In this document: positions 25,731-33,199 of the stretch, in pieces
Layout: each line of letters opens with the position of its first letter
Numbering within the stretch: the first letter of the stretch is position 1
Origin: VGBK01 sp964354255
GTDB lineage: Bacteria > Actinomycetota > Acidimicrobiia > Spongiisociales > UBA11373
NCBI GenBank assembly: GCA_964354255.1
Contig: CAYGYX010000014.1
Span: 1-35,841 of the forward strand
Direction: 5' to 3'
DNA: 35,841 nucleotides
Notes under the pieces: model-generated
Told to the model about the DNA's origin: nothing
The model's database searches: none
What the model saw: only the letters and a program-made list of their open reading frames with translations
Position numbers and translations under genes: made by a program

Positions 25731-27356
25731 GTGGCTACCCCCAGCGCCCCTATTGCGGCCTCCCCCGGCGGCCGCCGCTGGCTGGGCCTCACCGTGCTCA
25801 GCCTGGGAGTGTCGATGATCATCGTCGACGCCACGGTGGTGAACGTGGCCATCCCCACCATCATCGGCGACCTCGGCCTGCAGGCCACCGACGCCGAGTG
25901 GATGAACACGATCTACTCGCTGGTGTTCGCCGCCCTGCTGATCAGCGTCGGCCGCGCCGGCGACCGCTGGGGCCGCCGCCTCTTCTTTCTGGCCGGGGTC
26001 GCCCTCTTCGTGCTGTCCAGTCTCTGGGCGGCGCAGGCCTGGTCGCCACAGTCCCTCATCGCCGCCCGTTTCGTCCAGGGGATCGGCGGGGCGATGATCC
26101 TCCCCGCCACCCTCTCCACGGTGAATGCCATGTTCCAGGGGCCGGCGCGGGCGATCGCCTTCGGCGTGTGGGGATCGGTGATCGGCGGGATGGCCGCCCT
26201 CGGGCCCCTGCTCGGCGGCTACCTGACCACCGAGCACTCCTGGCGATGGATCTTCTCGATCAACCTCCCGGTGGGAGCCCTGGTCGTAGTTGGGGCCCTG
26301 ATCCTCGTCCCCGAGACGAAGGACCCCTCCGCTCGCCGCGGTGCCGACCCATTGGGGATCGCCACCGTGTCGCTCGGGCTGGGCGCCGTCGTGTTCGCCC
26401 TCATCGAGGGCCAGCGCTATGGGTGGCTGCGGCCCACCGCCCCCTTCTCCGCCCTCGGGGTGAGGTGGCCCCTCGATTCGATCTCGATCGTGCTGCCCGC
26501 CTTCGCGGCCGGGGTGCTGCTGCTGGCGGCCTTCCTCGTCGTCGAACGCCGCCGGGGCCGGGCCGGGCGCACGGTGGTCGTCGACCTCTCCCTGTTCCGC
26601 ATCCGCTCGTTCAGCAGCGGCAACCTGGCGGTGCTGGTCGTGAGCCTGGGCGAGTTCGGGCTGATCTTCGCCCTCCCCCTCTTCCTGCAAGCGGTGCTCG
26701 GGTACTCGGCCTTCCGCACCGGGGTGGTGCTGCTGGCCCTCGCCTCCGGGGCCTTCGTTGCCGGCGGACCCGCCGCCGGCCTGGCCCGCCGCTATGGGTC
26801 CCGGCCGGTGGTGCTCGCCGGAATGGCCGCGGAGGCGGCCGGCCTGCTGGCCGCCATCCCCCTCCTCTCTACCTCGGCCACCGGGTGGACCCTGGCCGGG
26901 CCCCTCTTCCTCTACGGCATGGGGGTCGGATTGGCCACCGCGCAGCTGACCAACGCCATCCTCGTCGATGTCCCTCCGGAAGCCTCGGGACAAGCCTCCG
27001 GCATCCAGAGCACCTTCCGCCAGGTGGGCTCGGCGCTGGGGATCGCCGTCCTCGGCACCCTGCTGATCGTCGGCCTGGGCACCCGCACCGCCGCCCGCCT
27101 CGAGGAGGTGCCCAGCCTGCCCGCGGCCGCCCGCCAGGGCATCACCACCGCGGTGCGGGAGAGCGCCGGGGCGGTCCTGCCCACCCTGCGCGCGGACCCC
27201 GCCGCCGGGCCGGTCGTGGCCGCCGTCGAGGATGCCTTCGTGGCCTCGGCGCGGACCGTCACCGCCGTCGCCGCCGCCTTCATCCTCGCCGGCCTGGCAG
27301 CGGCGGTTCGCCTGCCTCGCGACCACCCGGCCGAACCCGGCGCCGAGACGGTTTGA
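25731..27356 (+). CDS. MFS exporter, DHA2 (EmrB/QacA) family, 14 TM
   Basis: The 541-residue protein has about 14 hydrophobic segments. Motif C-like and DHA2 signatures are present: VDATVVNVAIPTI (about 34-46), GRAGDRWGRRLFF (motif A, about 69-81), RFVQGIGGAMILPATLST (motif B/C, about 112-129) and WRWIFSINLPVG. It is a proton-driven drug or metabolite exporter. GTG 25731 lies just after a TAACGT box. It diverges from the Rrf2 regulator, with 93 bp between starts, so it may belong to the same regulon. The substrate is unknown. A short Pro/Ala-rich start precedes TM1. Confidence 0.9.
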   Translation: MATPSAPIAASPGGRRWLGLTVLSLGVSMIIVDATVVNVAIPTIIGDLGLQATDAEWMNTIYSLVFAALLISVGRAGDRWGRRLFFLAGVALFVLSSLWAAQAWSPQSLIAARFVQGIGGAMILPATLSTVNAMFQGPARAIAFGVWGSVIGGMAALGPLLGGYLTTEHSWRWIFSINLPVGALVVVGALILVPETKDPSARRGADPLGIATVSLGLGAVVFALIEGQRYGWLRPTAPFSALGVRWPLDSISIVLPAFAAGVLLLAAFLVVERRRGRAGRTVVVDLSLFRIRSFSSGNLAVLVVSLGEFGLIFALPLFLQAVLGYSAFRTGVVLLALASGAFVAGGPAAGLARRYGSRPVVLAGMAAEAAGLLAAIPLLSTSATGWTLAGPLFLYGMGVGLATAQLTNAILVDVPPEASGQASGIQSTFRQVGSALGIAVLGTLLIVGLGTRTAARLEEVPSLPAAARQGITTAVRESAGAVLPTLRADPAAGPVVAAVEDAFVASARTVTAVAAAFILAGLAAAVRLPRDHPAEPGAETV

Positions 27357-27377
27357 GGGCGGGCCGCTACCGACCAC

Positions 27378-27830
27378 TCAACGGTGCGTGCTGCCCCCCG
27401 TCCGCAGCCTGATGGACACCACCGGCACCTTGGCCGCCAGGGCGTCGAGTCCCTCCCGGGAGAACCTGCCCTCCGGCCCCGGGGCCATTCCCAGCGACCG
27501 GGCCGCCCGGGGGAGCTTCTCCAGATAGGTGGTCAGCCGCGGGATGGCCTCCTCCCTCGTGACCAGCCGAGCCTCGCCGTCGAGATCCCGGCCGCCCAGG
27601 CGCACCCGGACGGGCAGCGACCCGCGCATGTTCGTCCACCAGGTCTTGCCCTCCGGCCGCCCCGCCAGGACCACCAGCTCGTCCGGGCCGTAACGGGCAT
27701 AACCGACCGGGATCGTGTACTCCTTCCCCGTGCGGCGGCCGTGGAAGGTGAGCAGCATGAGGGAGCGGCTCATGACCCGGTGCAGTGGGGAGCGGAGCAC
27801 CCCGCCTACCAGAATGTTCCCGACCGGCAT
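27378..27830 (-). CDS. Deazaflavin-dependent nitroreductase-family oxidoreductase (FDOR/DUF385)
   Basis: The 150-residue protein matches the F420H2-dependent FDOR family, typified by mycobacterial Ddn. Signatures are LLTFHGRRTGKEYTIPVGYAR (about 27-47), VVLAGRPEGKTWWTNMR (53-69) and a basic RVRLGGRDLDGEARLV. It probably reduces quinones or nitro-compounds using F420H2. The ATG at 27830 is preceded by GGAGGGAGC. A TAGCGT -10 (27863-27858) overlaps an inverted repeat, suggesting regulation. It diverges from the ECF sigma gene. Presence of F420 enzymes is common in actinobacteria; F420 synthesis genes are not in the window. Confidence 0.85.
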   Translation of the reverse strand: MPVGNILVGGVLRSPLHRVMSRSLMLLTFHGRRTGKEYTIPVGYARYGPDELVVLAGRPEGKTWWTNMRGSLPVRVRLGGRDLDGEARLVTREEAIPRLTTYLEKLPRAARSLGMAPGPEGRFSREGLDALAAKVPVVSIRLRTGGSTHR

Positions 27831-27853
27831 GCTCCCTCCGTGACGATGGTGCC

Positions 27854-27874
27854 CCGGACGCTACGCCCGTCCGG
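27854..27874. promoter_or_regulatory. Inverted repeat in the FDOR/sigma divergent promoter
   Basis: CCGGACG-CTACGCC-CGTCCGG is a perfect 7-bp inverted repeat with a 7-nt centre. It covers the TAGCGT -10 of the FDOR gene on the minus strand and lies 56 bp upstream of the sigma gene. It may be an operator. TGCAACC at 27883-27889 resembles an ECF -35, but no clear -10 follows. Confidence 0.4.
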
Positions 27875-27929
27875 CGGGCGAGTGCAACCGGGCGGAGCCG
27901 GCCGGTGTTCTGATGGGCAGGGAGGCGCG

Positions 27930-28496
27930 ATGCGAACGGAGACGAGCATGGAATTCGCCAGGCTGGCGGCGGCGCTCGCCGACGACCGTGATGCCGCCTT
28001 CCCCCACGTGGTGCGCGCCCTGCAGGACGGCATCTTCGCCGGGGCCCTCCGCCTCACCGGGAGCCGGGCCGACGCCGAGGAGATCACCCAGGAGGCCTTC
28101 GTCCGCGCCTACCGGGCGCTGAGCGCCTATCCGCCGGAGCGAGTGCGCGACTTGCGGGTACGGGAATGGGTGTGGACGATCGCCCTCAACCTGTGCCGCA
28201 ACCGGGCCCGGGGCCGCTCCCGCCGACCGGAGGCCCCGCTCGCCGAGGAGCCTGCCGTGCCCGACACGGCGCCCGGCCCCGAGCAGGAGGCGCTGGCCAC
28301 CGCCGAGCGGGAGCGCCTGGCGCGGCACTTGGCCCAACTGCCCTGGGCGACGCGGGCCTCGGTGGTGCTGCGCCACGTCGCCGGCCTCACCTACGCCGAG
28401 GTCGCCACCGCCCTTGACAGGCCTCTGGGGACGGTGAAGTCGGACGTGCACCGCGGCCTGCAGCGCCTGCGGAAGTCACTGGAGGAGCAGCCATGA
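27930..28496 (+). CDS. ECF-type RNA polymerase sigma factor
   Basis: The 188-residue protein has sigma region 2 (about 24-92: RLTGSRADAEEITQEAFVRAYRALS for core binding and WVWTIALNLCRNRARGR for -10 recognition) and region 4 (about 128-184: LPWATRASVVLRHVAGLTYAEVA, then the helix-turn-helix LDRPLGTVKSDVHRGLQRLRKSL). There is no extra C-terminal domain. ATG 27930 has GGAGG 4 nt before it. The stop overlaps the next ATG (ATGA), so it is translationally coupled to the methyltransferase gene. A classic anti-sigma gene is absent; the coupled protein occupies the place where one is usual. It may therefore be controlled by DNA-alkylation sensing, which is an inference. Confidence 0.9.
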   Translation: MRTETSMEFARLAAALADDRDAAFPHVVRALQDGIFAGALRLTGSRADAEEITQEAFVRAYRALSAYPPERVRDLRVREWVWTIALNLCRNRARGRSRRPEAPLAEEPAVPDTAPGPEQEALATAERERLARHLAQLPWATRASVVLRHVAGLTYAEVATALDRPLGTVKSDVHRGLQRLRKSLEEQP

Positions 28497-29266
28497 CCAA
28501 CATCACCGCCCGCCTCGCCGACTTGCGAGAGAGGGCCCCGGCGAGCGTCCTGCCCGGAGTACTCGACCGCACCGGCCTTGCCGACCACTACGTGACCCGG
28601 CCCAGCCCCCTCGGCCCGGTGTTCGTGGCCTACAGCCGCCGCGGCATCTCTCTGGTCGACCTGGCCCCCAGCCCTGAGACCTTCGCCGAGCGCTATCGCG
28701 CCCACTTCGGCCGGCCGGCCCTGGCCGCCCTCGAGCCACCCGCCCGCCTGGCGGCCGCCCTCGAGAAGGCCCTGGCCCAAGGGAGGATCGGCCGGCTGCC
28801 CCTCGACCTGGCGGGCCTGAGCCCTTTCCAGGAGGCTGTGCTGCGCAAGGCCGCCGAGATCCCGCCCGGCGAGGTGCGCCCCTACGGCTGGGTGGCCCGG
28901 GAGATCGGGCGCCCGGGAAGTGATCGAGCGGTGGGCAACGCCCTGGCCGCCAACCCGGTGCCGCTGGTGGTGCCCTGCCACCGGGTAGTTCGCGCCGACG
29001 GGCGCCTGGGCCGCTACTCGCTGGGGGCCGACGGGAACAAGCGTCTCCTGTTGGTCGCAGAGGGCTTCGAGGTAGCGGCGCACGAGCGCTTGGCCGCCCG
29101 CGGGGTCCGCTACCTGGGCAGCACCAACACCCACGTCTACTGCCACCCCAGCTGCCGCCACGCCCGGCGCATCACCGAACGGCACCGGATGGAGTTCCGC
29201 GACGCCCGGGCCGCCCGAGCGGCCGGCTATCGGCCCTGTCGGGACTGCCGGCCCAAGGTGGTCTGA
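28493..29266 (+). CDS. Methylated-DNA-protein cysteine methyltransferase with C-terminal Ada zinc domain
   Basis: The 257-residue protein contains an O6-alkylguanine transferase domain (about 32-192) with the suicide site VPCHRV (Cys162) and the helix-turn-helix region PPGEVRPYGWVAREIG. It is followed by an Ada_Zn_binding-like domain at 203-257: YCHPSC (C217, C221) and CRDCRP (C249, C252), the four cysteines that in E. coli Ada bind zinc and accept a methyl group from phosphotriesters. In Ada this domain is N-terminal and followed by an AraC-type DNA-binding domain and then the transferase; here the order is reversed and the AraC domain is absent. It overlaps the sigma factor by 4 bp. Repair activity is expected; a signalling role is inferred. 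Confidence 0.88.
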   Translation: MTNITARLADLRERAPASVLPGVLDRTGLADHYVTRPSPLGPVFVAYSRRGISLVDLAPSPETFAERYRAHFGRPALAALEPPARLAAALEKALAQGRIGRLPLDLAGLSPFQEAVLRKAAEIPPGEVRPYGWVAREIGRPGSDRAVGNALAANPVPLVVPCHRVVRADGRLGRYSLGADGNKRLLLVAEGFEVAAHERLAARGVRYLGSTNTHVYCHPSCRHARRITERHRMEFRDARAARAAGYRPCRDCRPKVV

Positions 29267-29298
29267 AGAGCCCCTGCCCGCCGCTCAGTACGCGCCCT

Positions 29299-30039
29299 TC
29301 ACTCCCAGCGGAAGAAGCGCGCCGTGACCAACCCGGCCACGACGCCGAAGGCGGCAACGATCCCGGCGTCGGCCCAGCTCCAGCCGTCGCCGAGCCACGG
29401 CCCCTGGAGCAGGCGCACCACGTACGTGAGGGGCACGGCGTGGCTGACGCCGCGCAGCGCGCCGCTGAGGATCTCCGGCGGTGGCCCCGCCCCGCCCAGG
29501 AAGAGCATGACGAACCACAGCAGCATCCCCGCCGCCTGGGCGGCTCGGGCGGTCGGGATCAGCGACCCCAGCATCACCCCGACCGCAGCGAACGCGGGGG
29601 CGCTCAACGCGAAGGCGGCCACCAGCATCAGAGGAGCCTGCGGCGGGTTGGCGTCGTAGGCGAGCATCGCCGAGGCCACCAGCACCACCCCGCTGACCAC
29701 GGAGATGAGCAGGCTCACCACGACCTCGGCGCCGACCACCACCCCTGCCGGCACCGACGAAGCCCGCAGGCGGCGCAGCACGCCGCGCTCACGGTTCCCG
29801 GCCAGGTGGGTGGGGATGCTCACCACCCCGATAGACGCCAGGACCAGGCCGACGTACGCCGGGGTGTAGAAGTCCATAGGCCCCTCGCCCCCGTAGACCT
29901 CAGGATCGGGCCTGTTGCCGAAGACCCCCCCCAGCACGAACAGGGTGATGAGGGGGAGGGCGAGGGCGAACACCACGGTGAGCGGCTCGCGCAGGAATAG
30001 CTTCAACTCGACGGCCACCATCTTGCGCAGCGTGGTCAC
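29299..30039 (-). CDS. ABC-2 type transporter permease
   Basis: This 246-residue membrane protein has six hydrophobic segments and a typical ABC-2 start (MTTLRKMVAVELKLFLREPLTVVFALALPL) and the conserved stretch around PTHLAGNRERGVLRRLRASSVP (about 78-98). It forms the membrane part of an exporter with the ATPase encoded upstream. The GTG at 30039 overlaps the ATPase stop by 4 bp (GTGA). The substrate could be a drug, antibiotic or lipid; nothing in the sequence decides this. Confidence 0.87.
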   Translation of the reverse strand: MTTLRKMVAVELKLFLREPLTVVFALALPLITLFVLGGVFGNRPDPEVYGGEGPMDFYTPAYVGLVLASIGVVSIPTHLAGNRERGVLRRLRASSVPAGVVVGAEVVVSLLISVVSGVVLVASAMLAYDANPPQAPLMLVAAFALSAPAFAAVGVMLGSLIPTARAAQAAGMLLWFVMLFLGGAGPPPEILSGALRGVSHAVPLTYVVRLLQGPWLGDGWSWADAGIVAAFGVVAGLVTARFFRWE

Positions 30040-30950
30040 TCCGCCTCCTCCACCGGATGGGAGGTGAGCCGCAGGAAGACCTCCTCGAGGGTCGCCCGCT
30101 CGATCCGCAAGTCGCTGGGCACGATGCCCCGCTCCACGAGAGCCGCCGCCACCCGGGCCAGGACCGCCCCGGTCCCGGCGACCTCGACCCGCTCCCCCCG
30201 CCGCTCCACTGCGTCCACGCCGGGCACCCGGTAGAGGAAGTCGAGGTCCGGGGCGGCAGTGGTGAAGCGCACCAGCACCTGGGGAGCGTGCAGGTCGATG
30301 AGGTCTTGCGGGACGCCGGCGGCCACGACCCGGCCCCGGTCCACAATGGCCAGGCGGTCACACAGGCGCTCCGCCTCATCCATGAAGTGAGTGACGAGGA
30401 CCACCGTGGTCCCCCGGGCGCGGATCGCCTCCACCAGGTCCCACGCCACCCGGCGCGCCGCCGGATCGAGGCCCGTGGTCATCTCGTCCAGGAAGACCAC
30501 CTTCGGCTCGTTGACCAGGGCTAGAGCGACCAGGAGGCGCTGGCGCTGGCCACCGGACAGCGAGGCGAAGGAGGCCCTCCCCTTGCCGGCCAGGCCCCAC
30601 TGCTCCATGAGCACCCGCCAGTCGGGGGCGCCGGGGGTGAGCGAGGCGAACAGATCGAGCGCCTCCCACACCCGGATCCGATCGGGCAGGGCCGATTCCT
30701 GGAGCTGCGAGCCCACCCATCCCCGCAGCTCTCGCCGCTGCGTCTGGGGGTCGAGGCCGAGCACCCGCAGCACCCCGCCGTCGGCCTGGCGCAGGCCCTG
30801 GAGGCACTCCACCGTGGTGGTCTTCCCCGCCCCGTTCGGGCCCAGCAGCCCGAAGATCTCCCCCTCCTCGACGGTGAAGGAGATGTCGGCGACGGCGACC
30901 ACCGCGCCGTAGGCCTTGCACAGGTGCTCGACGATGACGACCGGCGTCAT
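30036..30950 (-). CDS. ABC exporter ATP-binding protein (DrrA/CcmA type)
   Basis: The 304-residue ATPase has Walker A GPNGAGKTT (about 37-45), signature SLSGGQRQR, Walker B VVFLDEMTTGLDP (Met in place of the usual Pro after Glu) and the H-loop VTHFMDEAERL. The C-terminal extension of about 85 residues resembles DrrA-like regulatory tails. It pairs with the permease, its stop overlapping that start. ATG 30950 overlaps the phosphatase stop (ATGA). All three minus-strand genes are thus translationally linked. Confidence 0.9.
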   Translation of the reverse strand: MTPVVIVEHLCKAYGAVVAVADISFTVEEGEIFGLLGPNGAGKTTTVECLQGLRQADGGVLRVLGLDPQTQRRELRGWVGSQLQESALPDRIRVWEALDLFASLTPGAPDWRVLMEQWGLAGKGRASFASLSGGQRQRLLVALALVNEPKVVFLDEMTTGLDPAARRVAWDLVEAIRARGTTVVLVTHFMDEAERLCDRLAIVDRGRVVAAGVPQDLIDLHAPQVLVRFTTAAPDLDFLYRVPGVDAVERRGERVEVAGTGAVLARVAAALVERGIVPSDLRIERATLEEVFLRLTSHPVEEAE

Positions 30951-31420
30951 CCCGATGGCAGGCTATCCGATGGCGAGCCTCGCCGCCCGGCCGGCCACTC
31001 CCCCAGACGCGCCTCGACGGCCGCCCGGATGTGGTCGCGCGCCCGCCGGTAGGCGTCCAGGTCCAGGCCGTAGGGGTCGGGGATGTCCTCCCCGGCGGGG
31101 TCGAGCAGGGCGACCCGGTCGCCGCCCGGCGACCCCATGCGGGCGAGCGCCTCTGCCTGGGAGCGGGTCATCACGTAAACGCAGTCGGCCCGCTCGACCA
31201 TCTCCCGGGTCGCCTGCCGGGCCCGATGCGCGCCGAGATCCGCCCCCGCTTCGGCGGCCACCGCCAGGGCGTGCGGGGTCGCCGGAGCCTCGTCCAAGGC
31301 ATCGAGGCCGGCGCTCTCGAAGGTAATGCCACTCTCCGGGCCGAGGCGGGCGCGAGCGATCCCCTCCGCCAGGGCCGAGCGGCAGGTGTTGCCGGTGCAC
31401 ACGAACAGGATGCGGGCCAC
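30947..31420 (-). CDS. Low-molecular-weight phosphatase (tyrosine or arginine phosphatase)
   Basis: The 157-residue protein has the LMW-PTP signature loop CTGNTCRS (Cys8 nucleophile, Arg14) near the N-terminus and the general-acid region DIPDPYG (about 115-121). The Thr after the first Gly-Asn pair in CTGNTCRS resembles YwlE, a protein-arginine phosphatase, where this Thr sets specificity; tyrosine phosphatases more often have Ile, Ser or Leu there. Actinobacteria generally lack the matching arginine kinase McsB, so either activity is possible. It overlaps the ABC ATPase gene by 4 bp. It diverges from the arsenate reductase of the same fold. Confidence 0.85.
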   Translation of the reverse strand: MARILFVCTGNTCRSALAEGIARARLGPESGITFESAGLDALDEAPATPHALAVAAEAGADLGAHRARQATREMVERADCVYVMTRSQAEALARMGSPGGDRVALLDPAGEDIPDPYGLDLDAYRRARDHIRAAVEARLGEWPAGRRGSPSDSLPSG

Positions 31421-31453
31421 CAGACGTTACGGTAGCGACGGGCACCCGCTGGA

Positions 31454-31885
31454 ATGGTTCCCGTGACAACGATGCCGCTCGATCCCCCCACGGTCCTGTT
31501 CGTCTGCGTGCACAACGCCGGGCGCTCCCAGATGGCCGCTGCCTGGCTGGAGCACCTGGCCGGAGGCCGGGTGCGCGTGCTCTCCGGGGGCTCGGAGCCG
31601 GCAGAGGCGGTCACCCCGGCGGCGGTGGCGGCCATGGCCGAGGTGGGCGTCGACATCTCCGGCCGCACCCCGCAGCCGTGGACCGAGACCGGCCTCCGCT
31701 CCGCCGATGTGGTCGTCACCATGGGCTGCGGCGACACCTGCCCCTTCTACCCCGGCAAGCGCTACGAGGACTGGGACGTGGCCGACCCGGCCGGGCGGCC
31801 GATCGAAGGCGTGCGCCTCATTCGCGACGACATCCAGCGCCGGGTGCGCCGGTTGCTCGAAAGCCTGGAAGTCGTCCCGGGCTGA
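31454..31885 (+). CDS. arsC: Arsenate reductase, LMW-PTP fold (mycothiol type likely)
   Basis: The 143-residue protein begins with the P-loop CVHNAGRS and carries MGCGDTCPFYPGKRYEDWDVADPAG, the signature of actinobacterial arsenate reductases. In Corynebacterium the homologues use mycothiol and mycoredoxin to reduce As(V) to As(III). Presence of mshA in the window makes that mode plausible. ATG 31454 gives MVPVTTMPLDPP; an internal ATG at 31472 is possible. No arsenite efflux gene (acr3, arsB) or arsR lies near, so the function may differ from detoxification. It shares a 33-bp divergent promoter interval with the phosphatase. Confidence 0.85.
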   Translation: MVPVTTMPLDPPTVLFVCVHNAGRSQMAAAWLEHLAGGRVRVLSGGSEPAEAVTPAAVAAMAEVGVDISGRTPQPWTETGLRSADVVVTMGCGDTCPFYPGKRYEDWDVADPAGRPIEGVRLIRDDIQRRVRRLLESLEVVPG

Positions 31886-31906
31886 GTCCGGGGCCTCCCC
31901 TCAGCC

Positions 31907-33112
31907 CTAGCTCTGTCCTGCCCCTGCCCCCCCGGTGGGCGCAGACGCGTCGGGACCAGCCTCCTTCTCGGCCGGGCCTTCCCGGGTTTGGGCCGCCTCC
32001 TTCGGATCCACGGTGAGCGGCGACTCGACCACCTCGTGGCGGTGCAGGTAGGCGCCGACCATGGCCTGGACGGTGGCGGCCACCGGCAGCGCCATCAGTG
32101 CGCCGGGCACTCCGAGCAGGCTGCCGCCGGCGAAGGCCGACCCGAAGGCCACTGCCGGGTGCAGTTCCATGGTGCGAGCGGTGATCCGGGGGGCCAGCAA
32201 GTAGTTCTCGATCCCCTGGTAGACGAGCACGTAGCCGAGCACCGCCAGGCCCTTCCAGGGCGACTCGATCAGGGCGATGACCAGCGGCAGGATGCCCCCG
32301 AGGTAAGTGCCCAGCACCGGGACGAACTGGCTGAGGATCCCCATCCACAGCGCCAAGGCCAGCGGGTAGGGGATGCCGATGATTGAGAAGGCGGCCCAGG
32401 CCACTGCCGCCGAGACCGCAGCTAGCAGCGCCCGGGAGTAGAAGTAGCCGCCGGTGCGGTCGATGGCCACCTCGATCACCCACAGCGCCTCCCGCTGCCG
32501 GACGGGGGGCAGCATCGACAGCAGCACCCGCCGCAGGCGTGGGCCATCGGCGGTCATGTAGAAGGTGAACAGGCCCACCGTCAGGATGTTCAGCATCGTG
32601 CCCAGCAGGGCGGAGCCCACCCCGAAGATGCCGCCGGCGATGTCGCCGGCGAAGCCGGCCAGGTCGTCCTGGAAGGAGGTGAGAGCCTCGGTGAGCCGCT
32701 CGGCGGACAGGTCGATGCCCAGACGGTCGGCGAAGTCCGCCAGCCGGTCTACATAGCCGGGGACGTTCTCGATCAACCTGGACACCTGGTCTACCACCAG
32801 CGGGACCATGAGCCCGATGAACAGGCCCACCACCAGCACCATGACCAGGAAGATCACCCCGGCGGCCAGGCCGCGCCGCCAGCCCTTGCGGTTCAGGAAG
32901 TTCACTCCGGGCTCCAGCGCGATCGACAGGAAGAAGGAGATCACCAGCAGCACCAGCAGGGTGCGCACCGCCCGCAGCATGTGGTAGGCGGCGAACAGGC
33001 CCACACAGACGAGGACGACGATGGTGATCAGCCGGGGGATCCAGCGCGGCATGGTCTCGCGGCCGGCGTTCCCCTTACCGCCGGAGGGGCCGCGGCCCGG
33101 GACGTCTTGCAC
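31907..33112 (-). CDS. AI-2E family transporter
   Basis: The 401-residue protein has about eight hydrophobic segments in the PF01594 layout: two near the start (27-70), a pair around LAAGVIFLVMVLVVGLFIGL, an amphipathic stretch with VPGYVDRLADF, and a C-terminal cluster including GILSQFVPVLGTYLGGILP and the RITARTMELHPAVA loop typical of the family. The hydrophilic tail is Glu/Ala-rich. Members export autoinducer-2 in some species but most are exporters of unknown solute or sodium/proton antiporters. GTG 33112 follows TACGCT by 6 nt, supporting leaderless translation; ATG 33052 is the alternative. The open frame further upstream is not used. Confidence 0.85.
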   Translation of the reverse strand: MQDVPGRGPSGGKGNAGRETMPRWIPRLITIVVLVCVGLFAAYHMLRAVRTLLVLLVISFFLSIALEPGVNFLNRKGWRRGLAAGVIFLVMVLVVGLFIGLMVPLVVDQVSRLIENVPGYVDRLADFADRLGIDLSAERLTEALTSFQDDLAGFAGDIAGGIFGVGSALLGTMLNILTVGLFTFYMTADGPRLRRVLLSMLPPVRQREALWVIEVAIDRTGGYFYSRALLAAVSAAVAWAAFSIIGIPYPLALALWMGILSQFVPVLGTYLGGILPLVIALIESPWKGLAVLGYVLVYQGIENYLLAPRITARTMELHPAVAFGSAFAGGSLLGVPGALMALPVAATVQAMVGAYLHRHEVVESPLTVDPKEAAQTREGPAEKEAGPDASAPTGGAGAGQS

Positions 33113-33118
33113 GGGGCG

Positions 33119-33192
33119 AGCGTAGGTGGCGGGACCTGTACATTCGCGTCTTTCCCCTCGGGGTGCAGCGGGCCGTGCCCCCGCGGTAGCCT
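33119..33192. promoter_or_regulatory. Divergent leaderless promoters of AI-2E and acyl-CoA dehydrogenase genes
   Basis: TACGCT on the minus strand (33124-33119) is 6 nt from GTG 33112, and TAGCCT on the plus strand (33187-33192) is 7 nt from ATG 33200. Neither start has a ribosome binding site. This matches the arrangement at 14740-14790. Confidence 0.45.
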
Positions 33193-33199
33193 GCGGCCC

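Noticed and set aside
25653..27377. 574-codon minus-strand open frame over the exporter
   Set aside because: Antisense shadow of the MFS protein, very Gly/Asp/His-rich; no recognisable domain.
28493..29266. Classical anti-sigma factor for the ECF sigma
   Set aside because: No zinc anti-sigma motif H-x3-C-x2-C and no membrane helix; the protein is a methyltransferase with an Ada domain, so any control of sigma would be non-classical.
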